This document shows positions 44,964 through 53,326 of a stretch of DNA of 64,000 nucleotides, piece by piece. The stretch spans positions 558,001 to 622,000 of the forward strand of contig JADJBB010000025.1 of assembly GCA_016703965.1 (NCBI GenBank). The letters are read 5' to 3'. Source of the DNA: Acidobacteriota bacterium. Its GTDB lineage: Bacteria > Acidobacteriota > Blastocatellia > Pyrinomonadales > Pyrinomonadaceae. The notes under the pieces were generated by a model, which had not been told where the DNA came from, searched no databases, and worked only from the letters and a program-made list of their open reading frames with translations. Numbering within the stretch: position 1 is the first letter of the stretch; every line of letters starts with the position of its first letter. The translations under genes and the position numbers were made by a program.

Positions 44964-45788
44964 ATGGCCACAACCGCTTTTGAACGTGTGCAAATGGCAC
45001 GGCATCCTGATCGTCCCTACGCGATGGATCTGTTTACGACGATCTTCACGGATTTCGTCGAGATCCATGGCGACCGTCGTTTTTCTGATGATCCGGCGAT
45101 GATAACCGGATTTGCAAAGCTCGACGGTATGGAGGTCTGCGTCATCGGCCAACAAAAAGGGCGTGACATCAACGAGCGTCGGCATCGTAATTTTGCGATG
45201 TCTAAGCCCGAAGGCTATCGAAAGGCATTAAGAATGATGTACATGGCCGAAAAGTTCGGCCGGCCCGTGATCACGATCATCGATACGCCCGGAGCATATC
45301 CAGGTATCGATGCCGAGGAACGTGGCCAGGCTGAGGCGATCGCCTTTAACCTTCGTGAAATGGCGGGTTTGAAGGTTCCGATTATTGTTGTTGTGCTCGG
45401 CGAGGGCGGGTCGGGCGGTGCTCTGGCGATAGGTATCGGAGACAAGGTTTTGATGATGGAAAATGCGGTTTACAGCGTAATTACGCCGGAAGGCTGTGCC
45501 GCCATCCTCTGGAAATCTGCCGAACGAGCTGCTGATGCTGCTGAAGGGCTGAAACTCACCGCCGACAATCTCAAGAAATTCGACATAATCGACGAGATAA
45601 TTCCCGAGGACCATCCATGGATGATCCCTGCTGATGGCGACAAGGCGAAGCAGAAGGCCTTCGACAAGATCTGTGGATCGCTGAAAGCGAGCCTGCTCCG
45701 CGAGTTGAAATCCCTGTCCGCTCTTGATGCCAAGAAACTGCTCGATAACCGTTATCAGAAATTCAGAAAAATGGGCGAATGGTTATAG
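44964..45788 (+). CDS. accA: Acetyl-CoA carboxylase carboxyltransferase subunit alpha
   Basis: 274 residues from the ATG at 44964; a GTG at 44958 is also in frame. QMARHPDRPYAMDLF, TPGAYPGIDAEERGQAEAI, GEGGSGGALAIGIGDKV and PEGCAAILWKSAERA are AccA signatures. The enterobacterial protein has about 319 residues, so the N-terminal helical segment of about 45 residues is absent here. The catalytic core is complete. The enzyme transfers carboxyl from biotin to acetyl-CoA, with AccD as partner (not in the window). It follows dnaE by 32 bp. Confidence 0.95.
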   Translation: MATTAFERVQMARHPDRPYAMDLFTTIFTDFVEIHGDRRFSDDPAMITGFAKLDGMEVCVIGQQKGRDINERRHRNFAMSKPEGYRKALRMMYMAEKFGRPVITIIDTPGAYPGIDAEERGQAEAIAFNLREMAGLKVPIIVVVLGEGGSGGALAIGIGDKVLMMENAVYSVITPEGCAAILWKSAERAADAAEGLKLTADNLKKFDIIDEIIPEDHPWMIPADGDKAKQKAFDKICGSLKASLLRELKSLSALDAKKLLDNRYQKFRKMGEWL

Positions 45789-45936
45789 TCCATTTCGCCC
45801 AAACCCCCCAAAAAATCTTTCCCCAAAAACTTAACGATCATAGTGCGGAAAAACTCTCGTCTGAAAAGCGTGAATCGATTCACACTTTTATCGAAAACGC
45901 CGTATTTACGACAGATTACGGTTCGTAGTGCAGCGT

Positions 45937-46040
45937 TTGGTCGAATATGTTTGGCTTCCTGTCGGACCAAAACAGCCTGATTGGTAGAGGTAAATGGAAG
46001 ATTGGTCGAACGGTTTTTGGGGTTTGAAACTTTGACCAAT
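45937..46040. repeat. Degenerate repeat array (TTGGTCGAA/TTGGTAGAG) in the accA-ssb gap
   Basis: TTGGTCGAA (45937, 46002), TTGGTAGAG (45981) and a reverse-strand TTTGACCAAT (46031-46040) share the motif of the 35328 array on the other strand. Spacing between 45981 and 46002 is 21, and 45937 to 45981 is 44. The 377-bp gap between the convergent accA and ssb genes shows no coding frame I can support. Confidence 0.5.
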
Positions 46041-46165
46041 TAGTGGCACTGAGAGTGTTTTACCTCACGGCTTTGCCGCCGTCCTGGATCATTTAACTGG
46101 CTTCGTGGACCAGATCCGCGAACGGCGGCTAAGACGCTTGAGACACTTAAAGCAGAGAATTAGAT

Positions 46166-46666
46166 CTAGAACGGAATATCATCATCCGCACCCGCCGGAG
46201 CAGAAACCGGGGCAGGACTGCTGGAACCGCCTCCGGATGAGGCACCCGCTGATGAACTCGACTGCGGCGGGCCGCTGTGAGTGTTGTCATAGTCCTCGCG
46301 TCCGCCGCCGCTGTATTCGCCTCCGCCGCCACCTTCGCCGCGGGCGCTGATGAACTGCATATCTGTCGCCTGGACGCCGAGCGTGTAGCGTTCCTTGCCG
46401 TCGCGATCGGTCCATTCTTCGAGTTGCAGACGGCCCTCGATATAAACAGGGCTTCCTTTAGAGAGATATTTCGAGGCATTCTCAGCTTGTCGCCGCCAAA
46501 GCGTGACCTTGAACCAGGTCGTTACGTCCTGAAATTCCCCTGATTTGTCTTTTTTGCGTTCGTTGGTCGCCATCGAAAAGCTGCATACGGCATCACCCTG
46601 CGGCGTGTAGCGGAGTTCGGGGTCGCGGCCGAGATTTCCGACGAGAATTATCTTGTTAAATGACAT
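46166..46666 (-). CDS. ssb: Single-stranded DNA-binding protein
   Basis: 166 residues. N-terminal OB-fold with NKIILVGNLGRDPELRYTP, TWFKVTLWRRQAENASKYL and VYIEGRLQLEEW. The middle is a Gly/Ser-rich linker, and the tail DDDIPF is the acidic tip that recruits repair and replication partners. SSB tetramers coat single-stranded DNA. The gene stands alone. Confidence 0.97.
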   Translation of the reverse strand: MSFNKIILVGNLGRDPELRYTPQGDAVCSFSMATNERKKDKSGEFQDVTTWFKVTLWRRQAENASKYLSKGSPVYIEGRLQLEEWTDRDGKERYTLGVQATDMQFISARGEGGGGGEYSGGGREDYDNTHSGPPQSSSSAGASSGGGSSSPAPVSAPAGADDDIPF

Positions 46667-46790
46667 AATTGGTTCCTCTTACGTGTAAGTTTTTGGTAAC
46701 TTTTCTTTTACGAATAGCATCAATATAACACGACAAGGGGCGTGTGCTAAAATCGGAATTTCGCACGAGCCGAGAGAGTTAGATTTTGTG

Positions 46791-47912
46791 ATGCGCCGCT
46801 TTTTTCTTCCTAAAATTCCTGAGATCTTGTTGTTTATCCTCGTCGCGTCGGGTCTGGGTACGTTCGGCCAGACAAAGTCCGCGTCTGAGATATCGATCTC
46901 GAAATGCTGGGCGTACCCGACAGTTGAAACCGGCGTGGCTCTCGCGTCGGATAGTACCCGCATTTTTATCGGAGCTGACGGGGCGAAGGTCGAGACGCTT
47001 TCGCAGGATGGGAAAAAGATCTGGTCGACGGAGCTGGGCGGCGACCTGAGTTCGAATCTCCTGCCCACCGAAAAAGGGCTGCTGCTCGCAACCTCGACCG
47101 AGAGGCCGGCGGGTGAAAGGTCAGCCTCCGTCCTTCGAAGTTTGAGCAAAGAGACGGGGATAACGAACTGGACTTTAAAACTGCCTGACGCAGAGCGGTA
47201 TTTCCTGAGCATGCATAACGGTTCGGTTATCGTTGTGGCCAAAAGCGGCACGATCCAAGCGGTTGATGCGGCGGATGGAAGCGTCAGGTGGAAACGCGAC
47301 CTTGCCGATGGTTTTGCCGCGGAACCTGTTTTTTCGGCCGCAAAGGTGATAGTTGCGGCTAAGGCGAACCAGATTTTTTCTGTCTCTCTGGCCTCAGGAG
47401 AGATAGAGTCGATGCGAAAGTCGGCTTATCCAGTCACATCGCTTGCCGAGCTCCCTTCAGGTGAGATCGTGGCCGGCGATGAACGCGGTAATATTTCGAC
47501 TCTGAACGGGACAGACAAGGCGTTGTGGAGATTTAAGAGCGGCGGTGAGATATCAAGGCTACTCGTGAGTGGCGAGAATATTCTCGCTGCCTCACATGAT
47601 AATTTCATCTACTATCTGATCGCCCGAAACGGTGATGTGGATTGGAAGAAACGCCTCGGCGGCCGTGTTCTACAGCTCGCAAATATTGGTGACAAATATG
47701 CTCTGACGATGAGTTTTGAGGAAAATAGTGCCGTTTTTACTGATCTTTTGACGGGAAAAGTTGCGGGGCAGCTAGTATTTGGTGACGGAGAGAAACTTGT
47801 TTCCGCTCCGGTTGCCGCAAATGGCTCGATCTTTATGCTCAGCGATCGGGCGGCTTATTCCTATTCGCTGGCAAATTGCGGTTCGAGCGAGGCTCGAGTA
47901 ACCACGAAATAA
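46791..47912 (+). CDS. PQQ-type beta-propeller protein, secreted
   Basis: 373 residues. A signal peptide (IPEILLFILVASGLGTFGQ) is followed by propeller blades with repeated GxxxW-type strands (for example GKKIWSTELGGDLSSNLLP, GSVRWKRDLADGFAA and KALWRFKSGGEISRLLVSG). The layout is BamB-like. A GTG three bases upstream is also in frame. It may be an outer-membrane assembly lipoprotein-like factor or a standalone binding protein. The cysteine-free leader argues against lipidation. Confidence 0.75.
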   Translation: MRRFFLPKIPEILLFILVASGLGTFGQTKSASEISISKCWAYPTVETGVALASDSTRIFIGADGAKVETLSQDGKKIWSTELGGDLSSNLLPTEKGLLLATSTERPAGERSASVLRSLSKETGITNWTLKLPDAERYFLSMHNGSVIVVAKSGTIQAVDAADGSVRWKRDLADGFAAEPVFSAAKVIVAAKANQIFSVSLASGEIESMRKSAYPVTSLAELPSGEIVAGDERGNISTLNGTDKALWRFKSGGEISRLLVSGENILAASHDNFIYYLIARNGDVDWKKRLGGRVLQLANIGDKYALTMSFEENSAVFTDLLTGKVAGQLVFGDGEKLVSAPVAANGSIFMLSDRAAYSYSLANCGSSEARVTTK

Positions 47913-47940
47913 CACGGAACGGGAATCTCGAACCAAGATC

Positions 47941-48050
47941 CAACAGCGGATTATCGCGGATTCACACAGATATTTTTGTAAGGGTCAGAATCTGAGGCAA
48001 TCCCTACGGTTTTTGAGCTATACGCGATAATCTGCGTAAATCCGCTGTTG
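47941..48050. repeat. Inverted-repeat pair after the propeller gene
   Basis: CAACAGCGGATTATCGCGGA(TT) (47941-47962) and AATCTGCGTAAATCCGCTGT(TG) (48029-48050) pair at 19 of 22 positions. Confidence 0.7.
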
Positions 48051-48072
48051 AAAAAGGTTCTACACGCTGAAA

Positions 48073-48100
48073 AACGGTTATGGAATGATCCATAACCGTT
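48073..48100. terminator. Bidirectional terminator between the propeller gene and DUF465 gene
   Basis: Perfect AACGGTTATGGA/TCCATAACCGTT stem (48073-48084 and 48089-48100) with a 4-nt loop. The minus strand continues TTTTCAGC. It serves the DUF465 gene that stops at 48135. Confidence 0.75.
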
Positions 48101-48134
48101 TATTTAAAATAATTTCAGCAGCCAAAACCACTTT

Positions 48135-48383
48135 CTAATGCGAAACGGTGTGCTGCTGCATCATGGCGTAAATTTCGTCTTTGATCAGTAATTTCTTTTT
48201 CTTGAGGGTTACCTCCTCCAACTGTTCGTCGTCGCTGGGGTATGTAAGATGGGCAAGTTCGTTTAACCGTGCTTCGAAGTCCTGATGCTGATGAACTAGA
48301 TCTCTGAAAACCGAATTACTCTTTATTAGTTCATCTCTCACCGGGTCTACCGTTGACATATCCATATGGCTTTTCTTCCTCAC
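48135..48383 (-). CDS. DUF465 (YdcH-like) small protein
   Basis: 82 residues at most; the start may be MDMSTVDPVRDEL (from 48365), which follows a purine-rich run. The conserved pattern is F...HQxFEAxLNELxxLTYPSDDE...LKKKKLLIKDEI, a helical hairpin. The DUF465 family is common in proteobacteria and acidobacteria, and its function is unknown. It stands alone with its own terminator. Confidence 0.8.
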   Translation of the reverse strand: MRKKSHMDMSTVDPVRDELIKSNSVFRDLVHQHQDFEARLNELAHLTYPSDDEQLEEVTLKKKKLLIKDEIYAMMQQHTVSH

Positions 48384-48478
48384 TTGTCAAGATTCCCGCT
48401 CACCCACTTAACAACTTGGTAACCGGGTCAATTCCAATATTAGACCTATATTTTGAAAGAATCAAGCGAAAGCTGACT

Positions 48479-48623
48479 GGAGCGTAAGCGTCCCGCTTGT
48501 CATGACGGCAACGCCCGAAAAGCTGCCTAGATGACCGCGAACTATTAACTATTTGATCTCTTATTCATCCCCGGCGCCGTCACGCCGCTGTCGCGACGTT
48601 GGCAAGCGGGACGCTTGCGCTCC
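48479..48623. repeat. Inverted-repeat pair, 145 bp
   Basis: GGAGCGTAAGCGTCCCGCTT(G) (48479-48499) and CAAGCGGGACGCTTGCGCTC(C) (48603-48623) pair at 20 of 21 positions. The inner 100 bp holds no ORF. It is of a kind widely dispersed in bacterial genomes. Confidence 0.8.
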
Positions 48624-48637
48624 AATCGCGGATCCAG

Positions 48638-49129
48638 TCATAGCGGCAGCTTCATCAGGATCGCGTGTTCGCGTGGGTTTTCGTAGAAATGGTTGCGGGT
48701 TTGGACGCGTTCGAAGCCGTTGCGTTCGTAGAATGCGATGGCTTTGGCGTTCGATTCGCGGACTTCGAGCCAGATATTTGCTGCTTTTTGCTCGATACAG
48801 GCAGTTCGAAAAGCATCGAACAGCATTTGCCCTCGGCCGCGTCCGTGTTCGGCGGTGGTGACGGCGATATTGTAAATTTCGGCTTCGAGCGTTGTTTCTA
48901 TCATACCGCCCGGGATGATGCGGCCGACGACGAAGCCGCGAGTGGAATTGTCCTCATCCACTAGCCGGAACATGATCGAGGCCGGGTTTTTGATCTCCTC
49001 GAGATAACTCTGAGCAGACCAATGGCTTAGGTTTGTTTCGTCAGCGATGCGGATCAGATCGACGATATTCGCCGCATCGACCGAGCGAATTCGAAGACGG
49101 CTATAAGTATCGGGAGAAATAGCATTCAT
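48638..49129 (-). CDS. rimI: Ribosomal-protein-alanine N-acetyltransferase RimI
   Basis: 163 residues, a GNAT domain. SHWSAQSYLEEIKNPASIMF, the acetyl-CoA loop VTTAEHGRGRGQMLFDAF and NAKAIAFYERNGFERVQTR are RimI blocks. It acetylates the N-terminus of ribosomal protein S18. It begins immediately after the tsaB stop, and tsaB-rimI pairs are common. Confidence 0.9.
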   Translation of the reverse strand: MNAISPDTYSRLRIRSVDAANIVDLIRIADETNLSHWSAQSYLEEIKNPASIMFRLVDEDNSTRGFVVGRIIPGGMIETTLEAEIYNIAVTTAEHGRGRGQMLFDAFRTACIEQKAANIWLEVRESNAKAIAFYERNGFERVQTRNHFYENPREHAILMKLPL

Positions 49130-49765
49130 CTAAAAACTCTTACTGATAAATAGAGGTTCGACGACAACGCCGCGCGCCTGCCGGCATAAACGTCCGATCG
49201 AATGAGCGAGGTTCCAGCCCTCGTTAACCACGTTTGGGAATGCCGAAAGCACTTCATATAGACGCTCGTGGACAAGGAATGTTGCGGAACTTTCCTCGCC
49301 GACCCCGGTAATGAAATTTTCTTCAGTGACCGTAAACGGCTCGTTCAACGCCCTGATCTCGCTCCCTGATACTGCGAACTTCTGCACGCAGATCGCATCG
49401 CGGCCGACAGGCAATGCCGCTGTTACGGTGCCCGCAACGCCGGCGGAAAATGCCATTGCTTTTAGAGCTGTCTGGCTCGACATCATGATCCCGAGCCCTG
49501 CTTTCAGCCCGAGAGCAGTCGCGATCCCGATCCGGATGCCGGTAAAGCTTCCCGGCCCCGCCGAAACGGCGATCGAGTTGATCTGTCGCCGGTCGATCTC
49601 GTTTTCCTTTAAGAGGAGGTCAATGTTAAAGAGCAGGTCTTCTGCTTTGGATACGCTGGCGGTGCCGACCCAATTGGCGATCTCGACGTCACCGCGAAGC
49701 AGCGAGATGCTGCCGCCAGCGATAGCGGATTCGATGGCTAAAGTTATTTCTTCGTTCTCGCTCAT
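49130..49765 (-). CDS. tsaB: tRNA threonylcarbamoyladenosine biosynthesis protein TsaB
   Basis: 211 residues. LAIESAIAGGSISLLRGDVE and VSAGPGSFTGIRIGIATALGLK are the ASKHA-fold signatures. TsaB with TsaD and TsaE transfers threonylcarbamoyl to A37 of tRNAs. The start overlaps the stop of the nucleotidyltransferase gene by 4 bp, so a housekeeping gene is coupled to the surface locus. Confidence 0.92.
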   Translation of the reverse strand: MSENEEITLAIESAIAGGSISLLRGDVEIANWVGTASVSKAEDLLFNIDLLLKENEIDRRQINSIAVSAGPGSFTGIRIGIATALGLKAGLGIMMSSQTALKAMAFSAGVAGTVTAALPVGRDAICVQKFAVSGSEIRALNEPFTVTEENFITGVGEESSATFLVHERLYEVLSAFPNVVNEGWNLAHSIGRLCRQARGVVVEPLFISKSF

Positions 49766-50697
49766 TTGCCCCGATCTCTTAATTCCCTGCTCACACGGCG
49801 GATCGACGATGGTATTCGGTAAAAAAAGTTCCCGACCTGATAAAAAATACGCGTGCGGGCATCAAAGCTTCCTTCCATCTGAACGGTCGCCCAGATCGGG
49901 TTTTGGTCAAATCTTAGCGCGACCTGGTGCCAGAGCTTTTTCCTGTCATTAAGTACCAGCTCGAGCGGCTCGTTCTTATCTTCCCTCGCCCATTCGTACT
50001 CGACGCGTTTTATCAACCAGGCAGGAAGATCATTGACTTCATCTTTTATCGGCGTATCAGAAAGATCCAGGCCGAGATAATTGTGCGCCAAACCAACGGT
50101 ACAAACGAGCCAGCGGCGCCGTTTGCGGCTAACAACGGTAAGAAAACGATCCCAGTCGAATTCCGGTTCGCGGTTAGCGATCGCGTAGTAAATATCCCAC
50201 AGCCTTTCCTTGTTTCCACCGCCGTCGGTCAGCCAATGCACGCAAAGAACGCGAACGTGATCTTCGGGGCGAAGAATTCGATAGGAACCGGCAGCGGTTT
50301 TGATCAACCGGGAATTCTCAAATAGATCCTTCCATTCGGCCGAGTCTAAGTGCCGAAGTTCCCTGTGCAGATCTATCGCGAGCCCATCGGCAGCCAGGTT
50401 CTGAAGTAAAGTCGACGCTTTTGCGTAGTCGGCCTTTGATACCGCCATATCCATGTCTATCGATGGACGATAAATGTTTTCTGGATAAAACTTCGCGGCG
50501 GCAAGGCCTTTGATCAGTACCGGCTCGATCCCGTTATCCCGAAATAAAGCAAAGGCTCTAAGAACGTTGTGTTCCTGAACCTTTCGCTGGAGCACGCTCC
50601 AACGAGCTTCGTCGGAATGTGTTTGAGACTGAACGGAATTATCTGTCTGCACAAGAAGAAAGAGTAGCAGAGACGACGAGTCTCTACTACTCTTCAA
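49762..50697 (-). CDS. Nucleotidyltransferase-fold protein (NTP_transf_5-like)
   Basis: 311 residues at most. The ATG at 50697 lies in the terminator-like hairpin; a GTG at 50652 (VQTDNSVQSQ) is a likely alternative start. LRAFALFRDNGIEPVLIKGLAAAKFY then RPSIDMDMAVSKADYAKA are the family's N-terminal blocks. The DxD-type acid pair (DMDM) and an ALFRDxG motif place it with PF14907, known near HprK-like kinases and PqqD-domain proteins in surface and lasso-peptide-like loci. The target is unknown. Confidence 0.75.
   Translation of the reverse strand: MKSSRDSSSLLLFLLVQTDNSVQSQTHSDEARWSVLQRKVQEHNVLRAFALFRDNGIEPVLIKGLAAAKFYPENIYRPSIDMDMAVSKADYAKASTLLQNLAADGLAIDLHRELRHLDSAEWKDLFENSRLIKTAAGSYRILRPEDHVRVLCVHWLTDGGGNKERLWDIYYAIANREPEFDWDRFLTVVSRKRRRWLVCTVGLAHNYLGLDLSDTPIKDEVNDLPAWLIKRVEYEWAREDKNEPLELVLNDRKKLWHQVALRFDQNPIWATVQMEGSFDARTRIFYQVGNFFYRIPSSIRRVSRELRDRGK
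50661..50693 (-). terminator. Terminator or attenuator hairpin after the PqqD/Cys-rich gene
   Basis: AGAGTAGCAGAGAC/GTCTCTACTACTCT (50661-50674 and 50680-50693) pair at 13 of 14 with a 5-nt loop, followed on the minus strand by TTCTTCTT. It sits between the PqqD gene (stop 50720) and the body of the nucleotidyltransferase, so the small gene would be transcribed in excess over those downstream. Confidence 0.7.
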
Positions 50698-50719
50698 AAA
50701 AACCTAATTGTTGCTCGGC

Positions 50720-51187
50720 TTAGGGAGCACAGAGTCCAGCTTGGTTGCAGTTCGTTGTTGACGGGCAAGCACGTCCGGCACAATTAAGCGGTGCGGTACA
50801 GGTGCAAGAAACTGCTGCCATCGCACTCGAAGGAGCGACCAGGGACGCGATAACCGGAAGAGCTACCATCGAAGCAAGACCGATCGTCTTGAGAACCTGA
50901 CGGCGTGACTGGCCTGCGAAACGCGGAGCGACTTCATTTGCGAGAAGTCCGTTCTCGTTCAACTGATCAATTGCGAGCCATACGAAATCTTCGGTGACCT
51001 TTCCGTCAAACTGTTTGACGATGTCGGCAACGGTGTTGGTTCCGTCGCATGACTTCCAGACTTGGGCAGCCGAACTGTTCAAGCAGTGCGCTTTGTTGCT
51101 GTCCAGGTCATAAACTAGTACCTCATCGGGCATTTCCTGGACCACAATGCCATTCTGGCGGGCCATCGGATTGTTCGGGTTATTCAT
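50720..51187 (-). CDS. PqqD-domain protein with internal twin-arginine signal and six-Cys tail
   Basis: 155 residues from the ATG at 51187 (MNNPNNPMARQ), which has GGAGGA about 4-9 nt before it; the frame is open to 51223. The first 90 residues are a PqqD-like helix-turn domain (VLVYDLDSNKAHCLNSSAAQVW). At about residues 94-98 comes a twin-arginine motif SRRQVLK, then a hydrophobic stretch (GLASMVALPVIASLVAP) and an AMA signal-cleavage site. The last 30 residues hold six cysteines (SCTC...NC...AC...NC...LC). PqqD-like proteins bind the leader of modified peptides in RiPP pathways. The fusion is unusual. Confidence 0.75.
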   Translation of the reverse strand: MNNPNNPMARQNGIVVQEMPDEVLVYDLDSNKAHCLNSSAAQVWKSCDGTNTVADIVKQFDGKVTEDFVWLAIDQLNENGLLANEVAPRFAGQSRRQVLKTIGLASMVALPVIASLVAPSSAMAAVSCTCTAPLNCAGRACPSTTNCNQAGLCAP

Positions 51188-51301
51188 CTTCTTCCTCCAA
51201 GCGAATAGGTTATGCGTGTGCAAAATAAAGTCAAAGTTCTCAAAATCAGTGCTGGGCTAAGATCACCGACCTTGATAACCAAATGTTTTAATAATTCTAT
51301 C

Positions 51302-52132
51302 TCAATTTACGTGATTGTCAACGAAATCGAGCAATGTTTCAGCAAATCTTTCTGCGGAACCTCTAAGACTCGAAACGATTATGGCACGGCTCGCTAATTT
51401 ATGCAAGACCTCCATCGAAAATTCAGGGCGGTTTCGGATGGAAAGTGTAAAAGGGATTAGCTTTAGTACACCGCTCCCGGATGTCTCGATCTGCGGGTCC
51501 CAATCAGCTTCCGGATCGTATCGGGTCAGCAGCACGAGCCCGACCGGGATCGGTTCGTGTCCTACTCTGCCGCCGAGCTCTTCGATACCGAGATCGTAGG
51601 TCTTAAAGTCCTCAGTCCGCATTGCGATCCTCCGCGGAAACGGATGAACCATTGCGCCCACATCGATGATAGCAAAATCGTCGGAATAATACTCGGCCCC
51701 CTGTTTAACTAGTTCTGCGGTAAGAGTTGATTTTCCTTGAAAACTGTCCGCTGGCATCACGATCGCCTTTCCCTTCCAGCCGACAACGCCGGCGTGAAGG
51801 AATACGCGGTCAGGTGCAATTTCGCCTACCGAAACCCGTAAGATGCTGTCAAAAAAGCGAAAAGCCTTGAGCGGTGTGTCCGAAGCCCCGAGTTCCACGC
51901 CATTGTGGATGAGCATAAGATCGCCGTTCGGGAGCCGGTCGAGCGCGAATTCGTGGTCGAATGTTGAGCTTGAAATTTCACTGACATTCTCTAGTAGCGA
52001 TCGATGAGCAACGGTTGTCGCACCGTTGAAGGCTTCGGCGTCGTTACTCTCGATCCGCACGAGAACGCCATAGGATTCGAAATCGAATCTGTGTTTGGCT
52101 GTATTCGGGTTTACCTGAGGCGTGGCGATCAT
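51302..52132 (-). CDS. HprK-related kinase
   Basis: 276 residues. The P-loop is in ADSFQGKSTLTAELVKQG and is followed by an HprK-like YYSDDFAIIDVGAM, the pattern of the HPr kinase/phosphorylase C-terminal domain. The N-terminal region is not HPr-specific. Relatives modify peptides in lasso-peptide-like and exopolysaccharide loci. It is next to the PqqD gene and the nucleotidyltransferase, the same trio seen in systems labelled HPr-rel-A (named from memory). No HPr is encoded here. Confidence 0.78.
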   Translation of the reverse strand: MIATPQVNPNTAKHRFDFESYGVLVRIESNDAEAFNGATTVAHRSLLENVSEISSSTFDHEFALDRLPNGDLMLIHNGVELGASDTPLKAFRFFDSILRVSVGEIAPDRVFLHAGVVGWKGKAIVMPADSFQGKSTLTAELVKQGAEYYSDDFAIIDVGAMVHPFPRRIAMRTEDFKTYDLGIEELGGRVGHEPIPVGLVLLTRYDPEADWDPQIETSGSGVLKLIPFTLSIRNRPEFSMEVLHKLASRAIIVSSLRGSAERFAETLLDFVDNHVN

Positions 52133-52151
52133 GTTAACGCATTCTTAAATC

Positions 52152-53213
52152 TTAGTTTAGCACCTTCTTTTTGAAGCACAGGATCAGTATTACAGACGTC
52201 AGAATGATCACGACCGGAAACATCGCGAGGCCGATCTCATCACGAAACTGCACCGAGACCAAAACTGAGATACAAAGGATAGTCGCCAGCACGCCGTACA
52301 GAATTGTCACGCTGCGATGCGAGTAACCGGCCGAGACGAGACGCTGGAAAAGATGTTCGCGATGGGCGATCCAGATCTTTTCGCCGCGGATCAGCCGCCG
52401 AAGTATCGTTACAACCGAATCGAAGAGGAAAAACCAGACGAAGAGAACCGCGGCGATCGGCAGCAAGTCGGGCGATTTTGTGACCGATTCGCGTGCCATC
52501 AGCGGGAGTGCGGCGAACGTGAAGCCGAGAAACGCACTTCCAACATCGCCCATGAAAATGTGCTGCGGATTCCAATTATGTAGCAGAAAACCGAGGCTCG
52601 CGGCGGCGATCACTCCGCAAAATAGGTAGATGACGGGCATTCCGAGGATAATTCCGAGGCAAAGCCAGCCGAGCCCTGCGATCACAGCCTGCAAACCGGC
52701 GAGGCCATCGATCCCGTCCATGAAATTGTAGGAATTCACCATCCAGACGATCCAAAGGAAGGTAATTACGTAGCCCCAATTGCCGAATTTCAGGTTGCCG
52801 AGCATTGTGATGCCATGCCACGTTTCCGTATCAGCGATCAGCAAAACTGCGGCTGCGCAGTGAACGAGCAGCCTGACCGGGAACGAGATCGGCCGTATAT
52901 CGTCGAGAAAGCTGATAAGTGCGATCAGTGCAGCACCGGAAATATAGCCCCAAGAGAAAGTACCCGTAACGAGGAGCGATATCGGTACATACGTAAGCAG
53001 ACAGACGACAACGATCACGATCCCAGCACCGTGCGGCGTTGGTTCGTTGTGCGAACTGCGTTCGTTTGGAACCTTTAGGAAATTCTGCTTGAGCGTCCAT
53101 CGACGATATCTCGCTACCGCGAAATAAGATACGCAGAAAACAGCGGCGAAGATAACGATGTCGATCGATCCAATCACAAAATTCAAGCCGCAAAACGCGG
53201 CGTCTAGGGGCAA
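52152..53213 (-). CDS. WecA/WbpL-like undecaprenyl-phosphate sugar-1-phosphate transferase
   Basis: 353 residues with about ten membrane helices. Signature sites are VPNERSSHNEPTPHGAGIVI, the Asp pair in SFLDDIRPIS, the catalytic NFMDGIDGLAG and HREHLFQRL near the end. It starts O-unit or capsule assembly by moving HexNAc-1-P to undecaprenyl phosphate. With FnlA/B/C next door, the first sugar is probably a UDP-HexNAc derivative such as FucNAc. Confidence 0.9.
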   Translation of the reverse strand: MPLDAAFCGLNFVIGSIDIVIFAAVFCVSYFAVARYRRWTLKQNFLKVPNERSSHNEPTPHGAGIVIVVVCLLTYVPISLLVTGTFSWGYISGAALIALISFLDDIRPISFPVRLLVHCAAAVLLIADTETWHGITMLGNLKFGNWGYVITFLWIVWMVNSYNFMDGIDGLAGLQAVIAGLGWLCLGIILGMPVIYLFCGVIAAASLGFLLHNWNPQHIFMGDVGSAFLGFTFAALPLMARESVTKSPDLLPIAAVLFVWFFLFDSVVTILRRLIRGEKIWIAHREHLFQRLVSAGYSHRSVTILYGVLATILCISVLVSVQFRDEIGLAMFPVVIILTSVILILCFKKKVLN

Positions 53214-53326
53214 TTATTGTAAATTCAAGCCGGAAAGTCGTTGCGTAAAAAATTCCTGCGGTAAGCTTAATTGAACCTAAAATTCCGCCACTGTGTCAAA
53301 CATCGATATGGATTGTCGTCCAAGCT

